DNA from: an uncultured Flavobacteriales bacterium
GTDB lineage: Bacteria; Bacteroidota; Bacteroidia; Flavobacteriales; Schleiferiaceae
Assembly: GCA_903821715.1 (NCBI GenBank)
Contig: CAIJMB010000060.1
Coordinates: 1-11,182 of the forward strand
Direction of reading: 5' to 3'
DNA: 11,182 nucleotides
Positions within the stretch are counted from its first letter, which is position 1. Each line of letters begins with the position of its first letter. The notes beneath the pieces are model-generated. The model saw only the letters and a program-made list of their open reading frames with translations, had not been told where the DNA came from and made no database searches. A program made the position numbers and the translations under genes. Shown piece after piece: positions 6,720 through 11,182 of this stretch.

Positions 6720-6739
6720 GCACAGTTTGTGCAAAGTAA
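6720..6739 (-). promoter_or_regulatory. Dyad and possible -7 box upstream of ftsE
   Basis: GCACA-GTT-TGTGC (6720-6732) is a perfect 5-bp dyad starting 3 bases before the ftsE ATG. On the minus strand TTACTTTG (6732-6739) matches TAnnTTTG at all but one fixed position, ending 14 bases before the ATG. A TTTTGG lies only 12 bases further upstream, too close for a normal -33 element. The dyad could be an operator or a small 5' hairpin. Confidence 0.3.
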
Positions 6740-6764
6740 CGAGAGCCGAACCAAAAGCACGATG

Positions 6765-6772
6765 TACTTTTG
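6765..6772 (+). promoter_or_regulatory. TAnnTTTG -7 box of the TPR gene
   Basis: TACTTTTG is an exact match to the Bacteroidota -7 consensus TAnnTTTG and ends 6 bases before the ATG at 6779. No TTTG was found at the expected -33 spacing. If functional, the transcript would begin at or within a base or two of the start codon. Confidence 0.45.
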
Positions 6773-6778
6773 AACAAC

Positions 6779-9700
6779 ATGAGGATTCAATTTCTTGCAG
6801 CGCTTTTGATGAGCGCCACGCTGCACGCCCAACAGCCCATCACTGGCAGCCAGCCAGAAGCTCTCTTTGCTGAAGCCCGCGCGCGCTTTGACCGCGCGCT
6901 CTACAGTTCTGCCTACGAATACTTTGCCGAGGTACGTGCTGTAACGCCCGTGGCGAGCGATTGGTCTGAACAGTCCATGTACTACCAGGCCCTTTGCGCA
7001 ATTCGCTTGCTTCACCGTGATTCAGAGGAGTTTGCCGAGTCGTTTCTCCAGACGTACCCATCTTCTTCTCGGCGAATTGACTTAGTACTCGACGCAGCCG
7101 AGCAAGCATTCAATCGCCGACGCTACCAAGAAGCGAAGCGCTGGTTGCGCATGCTTGACGGGGTAGACCTAGCGCGAAACCTTCGTGCCGAAGTCCAGTT
7201 TAAACTGGGGTACGCCCACTTTTTGCTGAATGAATTCGATCAAGCAAAGGCCGAGTTGGCTGAGGCAAAAAAATCAAAGTCTGCTGTGTCAAAGGCGGCC
7301 CAGTACTATTATGGCCATATTGCCTACCTCGAGAAGGCAGACCAGACCGCACTTGAGAACCTCGAACCCCTTCAGAATCACGAAGAGTTTGGACCGGTAG
7401 TTCCGTACTACTTAGCTCAGATTTATGCCCGAACGGGCAAAGATGACGAGCTGCTCGTGCTGGGTGAAAAGCTGATGAAAGAGGCAAGTGCCAAACGTGC
7501 GCCAGAGATTTCGCTGCTCATTGGGCAGAGTATGTTCCGCAAGAAGCGCTACGCTGATGCCAAAGATTATTTTGAGTTTAACCTGGCTAAGGGTGGAAAG
7601 ATGTCTCCCGAAATCGCCTACCAAATGGGCGTGTGTTCGTACCAAACGCAGGACTATGAAGCTGCGGTCAAGGCCTTTAATCAGTTGCCTTCTGAGAGTG
7701 CGACCGACTGGGCATTACAGTCCCGTTTGATGCTGGGCGACAGCTATTCGCGCCTAGAGCGTTGGGAAGAGGCTCAAACTGCCTTTCGCTCGGTATGGCA
7801 AAGCAAGGCTGACGAAGCTACCCGTGAGCAGGCCGCCTACCAGTATGCAAAGCTTACCTACCGGAGTGCGAGCCCATTCGGTGATGCTATTCAAGTGTTT
7901 AATCAGTTTTTACGTGAGTTTCCCCGAACGGAACACCGTCGAGAGGCGAACGAGTACTTGGCCAACCTTTATTTGACCTCGCGCGACTACGGACGCGCAC
8001 TCGAGGCGATTATACAGACGGGCATGGGTTCGATGGCTATGCGCGAAGCCTACCAGAAGGTGGCCTACTTCCGCGCAGTGGAATTGTACCAAGCTTCGCA
8101 GTGGGCCAAGGCCGAGGAACTGCTTGATCAGTCGCTGAGCTACCCACTTGACCGAGGATACGAGGCGCTTGCCCACTTTTGGAAGGCTGAAATGGCCTAC
8201 CGCCAGGGTGACTACCGCACTTCATTGGTCGAAACCGATCTGTTTTTAAAGACTCCAGGTAGCTTCACGCTGTCTGAGCGCCCTGCAGCTCAGTACAACA
8301 AGGCGTACACCCTCTACCGACTGGACCGACTTGAAGAGGCTGCGGCGACGTTCCGCGTATTTCTCGAGGATGCTCCCAAAAATGACCGCCGCCGTGAAGA
8401 TGCCGAACTGCGTGTGGCCGACCTGTACTTTTTGCTCGGTCGCCATGCGTTGGCTCGGGATTACTATGGACGCATCGTGAAGCTTGGTAGCGCCGATGCC
8501 GACTATGCCAATTTTCAGCAGGCACTGTGCCGGGGTTTACTCGGAGACAATCCGGGTAAAATCGAACAACTTGCCAAACTCGAGCAGCGCGGATCTGCGC
8601 GCGCAGACGACGCACTCTTCGAGCGTGCGCAAACCTTACTTCGCATCGGGCGGAACAAAGAGGCAGCCGAAGCGTTCACCGCCTACCAGCGCAAGAAACC
8701 CAACACCGAAAAGGGCCGACGGGCTGGCTTGAATATCGCGCTTGCCCAGCGCAACGACGGAGACCTCAGTGCGTCGATCGCTACCTTCCAGACGGTCGTT
8801 CGGGATTACCCAGGTACGCCTGAGGCGCGGGAAGCGATTTCCGTTGCGCGTTCGGTCTATGATGAGGCCAACCGCATCGACGACTACCTCGAGTGGGTGC
8901 AGGGCATGCCTTCGTCGGGAATCCGCGCCAGTGAGCTCGATTCCGTCGCCTACATGTCGGCTTACGACAAATTTGCCCAAGGTCAAAATCAAGCTGCCTA
9001 CGATGCGTTGGTTAAGTACCTCAAGCGCTTCCCCGATGGATACTTCGCTGCCGATGCAAATTTTCAAACCGCAGAATCGGCGCGGATGAGTGGACAGATG
9101 GCCAATGCGCTTCCGTACTACCGCAACGTGGTGCGCCAGCCCGTGGGCTCAAATACGGTTTCGGCCTATAAATGGCTGCTTCGCGATGCAGAACAGCGCA
9201 AAGACGGCAATGAGACCAAGCGCTATGCTGAACGCCTTTTGGCTTTGGCTGAGGACGCGAGCTTGCGAAGTGAGGCCAACCGGGCCATGATGCGAGCACA
9301 TTTTGCAGAAGGAGCTGAGGATGTGGCATTGACCTATGCCGAAGGAATTGTCGCGGATTTGCGACAGTCTCCTGAGGATCGCAGTGAAGCGTTTGCTGTG
9401 CGCCTTCGTGTGCTCGAGGCAAAGTACCGCGCGCAGCCTTCGGATTCATTGCGCCTCGGATTATGGCAGCAAGCAGCTGAAGACGCCATCGCTGAAGCAG
9501 CTGTCGGAACTCAAGCTGAAGCGATGTATGCCAAAGCGAGCATCCTTCGAATCCGCGGAAAGTATGCAGCTTCGAGTGAAGCTGTGTTTGGCTTGCTCGA
9601 CAACTATCCGGGTCAACAGGAGTGGCGCTTTAGGGCACTCCTCGTGCTTGCCCGAAACTACGCGAGCCTGAATGATGGCTTCCAGGCCCGCTACACCTTG

Positions 9701-9829
9701 GACTTTGTGATTGCCGAGCATCCGTCAGATGCGCTCGTGCGCGAGGCGCAAGCCCTACTAGCGGAATTCAATGCCGCCCAACTCGAATCCAATGCACCCC
9801 AAACAACGACCGAAGACGATGCAGAATAA
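6779..9829 (+). CDS. Large exported tetratricopeptide-repeat protein
   Basis: A 1016-residue protein with a typical short signal peptide (MRIQFLAALLMSATLHAQQ, cleavage near residue 18-19), so it is probably periplasmic. Almost the whole chain is a string of TPR-type helical pairs with the usual A/Y/G/P spacing, for example KLGYAHFLLNEFDQAKAEL, LMLGDSYSRLERWEEAQTAF, YNKAYTLYRLDRLEEAAATF and, near 750-785, FPDGYFAADANFQTAESA; several resemble the BamD/YbgF-style 'YP.s..A' repeats. It ends with an acidic tail (TTTEDDAE). No enzyme domain or membrane segment is seen, so a scaffold or chaperone role in the envelope is likely (inference). I prefer ATG 6779; a TTG at 6770 would only add three residues. 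It is divergent from ftsE, and its 3' end overlaps the outer-membrane protein gene, pointing to coupled expression and a shared process. Confidence 0.88.
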   Translation: MRIQFLAALLMSATLHAQQPITGSQPEALFAEARARFDRALYSSAYEYFAEVRAVTPVASDWSEQSMYYQALCAIRLLHRDSEEFAESFLQTYPSSSRRIDLVLDAAEQAFNRRRYQEAKRWLRMLDGVDLARNLRAEVQFKLGYAHFLLNEFDQAKAELAEAKKSKSAVSKAAQYYYGHIAYLEKADQTALENLEPLQNHEEFGPVVPYYLAQIYARTGKDDELLVLGEKLMKEASAKRAPEISLLIGQSMFRKKRYADAKDYFEFNLAKGGKMSPEIAYQMGVCSYQTQDYEAAVKAFNQLPSESATDWALQSRLMLGDSYSRLERWEEAQTAFRSVWQSKADEATREQAAYQYAKLTYRSASPFGDAIQVFNQFLREFPRTEHRREANEYLANLYLTSRDYGRALEAIIQTGMGSMAMREAYQKVAYFRAVELYQASQWAKAEELLDQSLSYPLDRGYEALAHFWKAEMAYRQGDYRTSLVETDLFLKTPGSFTLSERPAAQYNKAYTLYRLDRLEEAAATFRVFLEDAPKNDRRREDAELRVADLYFLLGRHALARDYYGRIVKLGSADADYANFQQALCRGLLGDNPGKIEQLAKLEQRGSARADDALFERAQTLLRIGRNKEAAEAFTAYQRKKPNTEKGRRAGLNIALAQRNDGDLSASIATFQTVVRDYPGTPEAREAISVARSVYDEANRIDDYLEWVQGMPSSGIRASELDSVAYMSAYDKFAQGQNQAAYDALVKYLKRFPDGYFAADANFQTAESARMSGQMANALPYYRNVVRQPVGSNTVSAYKWLLRDAEQRKDGNETKRYAERLLALAEDASLRSEANRAMMRAHFAEGAEDVALTYAEGIVADLRQSPEDRSEAFAVRLRVLEAKYRAQPSDSLRLGLWQQAAEDAIAEAAVGTQAEAMYAKASILRIRGKYAASSEAVFGLLDNYPGQQEWRFRALLVLARNYASLNDGFQARYTLDFVIAEHPSDALVREAQALLAEFNAAQLESNAPQTTTEDDAE

Positions 9830-11182
9830 GATGAAGTGGATGCTGGGCCTCGCCATTGCGAGCTACGCCGCAGCCGCACAAGTAGGGAATGTCGAGGTGT
9901 CCGTAACCGATAAGTACCGCGCAAAAGTCGCAGAGGCGGTAAAGATTTCAGGTCAACCCAGTCTTACAGATACAAGCGTCCAAAAGCTGCCCGTGCGCAT
10001 TCAGGTGCGTCCGCAAGTGGTTCCGGTTGAGCCGGTGATGGAACTGATTCCACCCGTGAAAATTACCAAGACCAAACTCGAACGACTGCCATCTCGCTAC
10101 GTGTCACTGATTGCGGGCAATTATGGCTCTGTAGAGGCCGAAGCCGCGATCGGAAGTGTGCGCAGTGCGGCCAATCACTGGTCAGTTCGCGGAAGCCATC
10201 GCTCCACTCGCGGAGGCTTCGCCAAAGACTACGTGGTGTTTGATCGCCTGCTCTGGTCTGAGAGCAAGGTAGATGCTTCGTACGAACGCATCTTTAACAA
10301 GGGCCGCTTGCGCCTCGAAGGGGGTGGCGCATGGGATCGGATTCCGTTCTACGGTCAGCGCCACACGATCGGGTTTAACGATGCCGATACGGCGAATGCC
10401 GCTCCGGGCCGCGGAATCCAAACCTATACAGCCGGAGCCCGGTACCAAGCCACGCGCTACCGTCGCACTCAAGCGTTTCGATCGCTTTCGCTTTCTGGAC
10501 ACCACTGGATTGATCAAGGTGGACGGCAGTTCGAGACTGGAGGGCGTATGGCGCTCGAATCGGCTTTGCCTGTCCAGAATTTGGTACTCAACCTTCCATT
10601 CAACGCTTCGTTCAACCAACTTCAAGGCACTGCGCGACCCGACACCTCGAGTGCCGCTTGGGCCCTGCAATTCAGTCCATCGCTTTCTGACAGCATTAAA
10701 GGGGTGCGCTTTCGCTTTGGCCTGAACATCATTGCGACGGGTGGGCCAGGACAAAAGACGCTCCCGTACTTTCCGCCGGTGGTGCACGTTGAGGTTCCGT
10801 TGGTGCGCGACGTGCTCTACCTCTATGGCGGAATGGACGGCCACGTGGACAATGGCGGAATGCGCGCCCGCGTCGACGCGGTTCCGTTTTTATCTGAAAC
10901 TTCGGCCTATGAGGCCATTCGCAGCAGCAGTATCTATGGCGGCGCTACCGGGCGCTGGAGTCGCATTATCGGCTACCGCTTCGGGGGCCGATTCGTTACC
11001 TGGGATAACTACCCCATGGTCGTGCGCCCAGAGGTTGACTTCGGAATTTTGAACGACAGCGGCCGCGTGGGCATGCAGTACGTCAAGGCGACCTCCCTAG
11101 AACCAACAGGTGAACTCACCTTTCAGTTCAAGCAAGTATGGGATGTGCGCCTTCATGGGGTGCTGCGCTTTGCGGTGCAAGA
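9819..11182 (+). CDS. Outer-membrane beta-barrel protein, plug-less TonB-receptor-like (partial)
   Basis: Open from ATG 9819 to the right edge without a stop: 454 complete codons, C-terminus missing. The N-terminus is a signal peptide (MQNKMKWMLGLAIASYAAAA, cleavage before Gln21). A short segment VTDKYRAKVAEAVKISGQPS (29-48) resembles the N-terminus of Bacteroidota proteins often labelled 'TonB-dependent receptor' that follow a long TPR gene. A Pro/Val-rich linker (about 63-82) leads to repeated amphipathic strands from about residue 93 (RYVSLIAGNYGSVEAEAAIG), rich in Gly, Arg and aromatics, as in a beta-barrel. I see no TonB plug domain and no carboxypeptidase-like domain. ATG 9831 (Met5), one base after the TPR stop, is an alternative start; the first gives a more normal signal length. 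The 11-bp overlap suggests translational coupling with the TPR gene. Substrate unknown. Confidence 0.8.
   Translation, partial: MQNKMKWMLGLAIASYAAAAQVGNVEVSVTDKYRAKVAEAVKISGQPSLTDTSVQKLPVRIQVRPQVVPVEPVMELIPPVKITKTKLERLPSRYVSLIAGNYGSVEAEAAIGSVRSAANHWSVRGSHRSTRGGFAKDYVVFDRLLWSESKVDASYERIFNKGRLRLEGGGAWDRIPFYGQRHTIGFNDADTANAAPGRGIQTYTAGARYQATRYRRTQAFRSLSLSGHHWIDQGGRQFETGGRMALESALPVQNLVLNLPFNASFNQLQGTARPDTSSAAWALQFSPSLSDSIKGVRFRFGLNIIATGGPGQKTLPYFPPVVHVEVPLVRDVLYLYGGMDGHVDNGGMRARVDAVPFLSETSAYEAIRSSSIYGGATGRWSRIIGYRFGGRFVTWDNYPMVVRPEVDFGILNDSGRVGMQYVKATSLEPTGELTFQFKQVWDVRLHGVLRFAVQ

Noticed and set aside
6718..6780. Upstream extension of ftsE by 21 codons
   Set aside because: The added residues are Cys/Phe/Ser-rich, unlike any FtsE N-terminus, and would cover the divergent promoter region. 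ATG 6717 gives a normal-length protein.
10182..10844. 220-codon minus-strand frame at the right end
   Set aside because: Antisense to the beta-barrel gene, which is open without interruption from 9819 to the edge and has a signal peptide. The minus-strand translation is basic and shows no family features.

Overview
The window looks like chromosomal DNA of a GC-rich member of the Bacteroidota, probably close to the Flavobacteriales. The evidence is the gene content: an Omp28-type surface lipoprotein, a QueA of the longer Bacteroidota form, a stand-alone FtsE, and a large periplasmic TPR protein followed by a plug-less beta-barrel protein. Start codons lack clear Shine-Dalgarno sequences, and TAnnTTTG-like boxes precede several genes. 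I see no phage, plasmid, insertion sequence, CRISPR array, rRNA or tRNA. This is mostly a housekeeping and cell-envelope region.

Layout. Bases 1-362 hold no convincing gene but contain short direct and inverted repeats. A strong rho-independent terminator (363-388) closes a minus-strand run of three genes: queA (2493-3809), a secreted endonuclease/exonuclease/phosphatase-family enzyme (1426-2457) and an Omp28-like lipoprotein (411-1379). The gaps are 35 and 46 bp, so an operon is plausible. A 44-bp divergent gap separates queA from a plus-strand gene for a 726-residue protein that looks like two GT-B glycosyltransferases joined in one frame (3854-6034). That gene ends tail-to-tail with ftsE (6031-6717, minus), the two stop codons sharing one TTAA. 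ftsE is divergent from a 1016-residue exported TPR protein (6779-9829). The TPR gene overlaps the start of an outer-membrane beta-barrel gene (9819 to beyond the right edge), which is open through the end of the window and therefore partial.

How they fit together. The right half is an envelope module: a cell-division/envelope ATPase, a periplasmic TPR scaffold and a translationally coupled outer-membrane barrel. The left half combines tRNA queuosine modification with two exported proteins. The glycosyltransferase fusion probably contributes to a surface polysaccharide or glycolipid.

The most noteworthy points are the double glycosyltransferase, the coupled TPR/beta-barrel pair beside ftsE, a 36-bp in-frame tandem repeat inside queA, promoter-like boxes so close to start codons that leaderless mRNAs are possible, and the repeat-rich left end. 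I do not see a clearly new defence or mobile system here.
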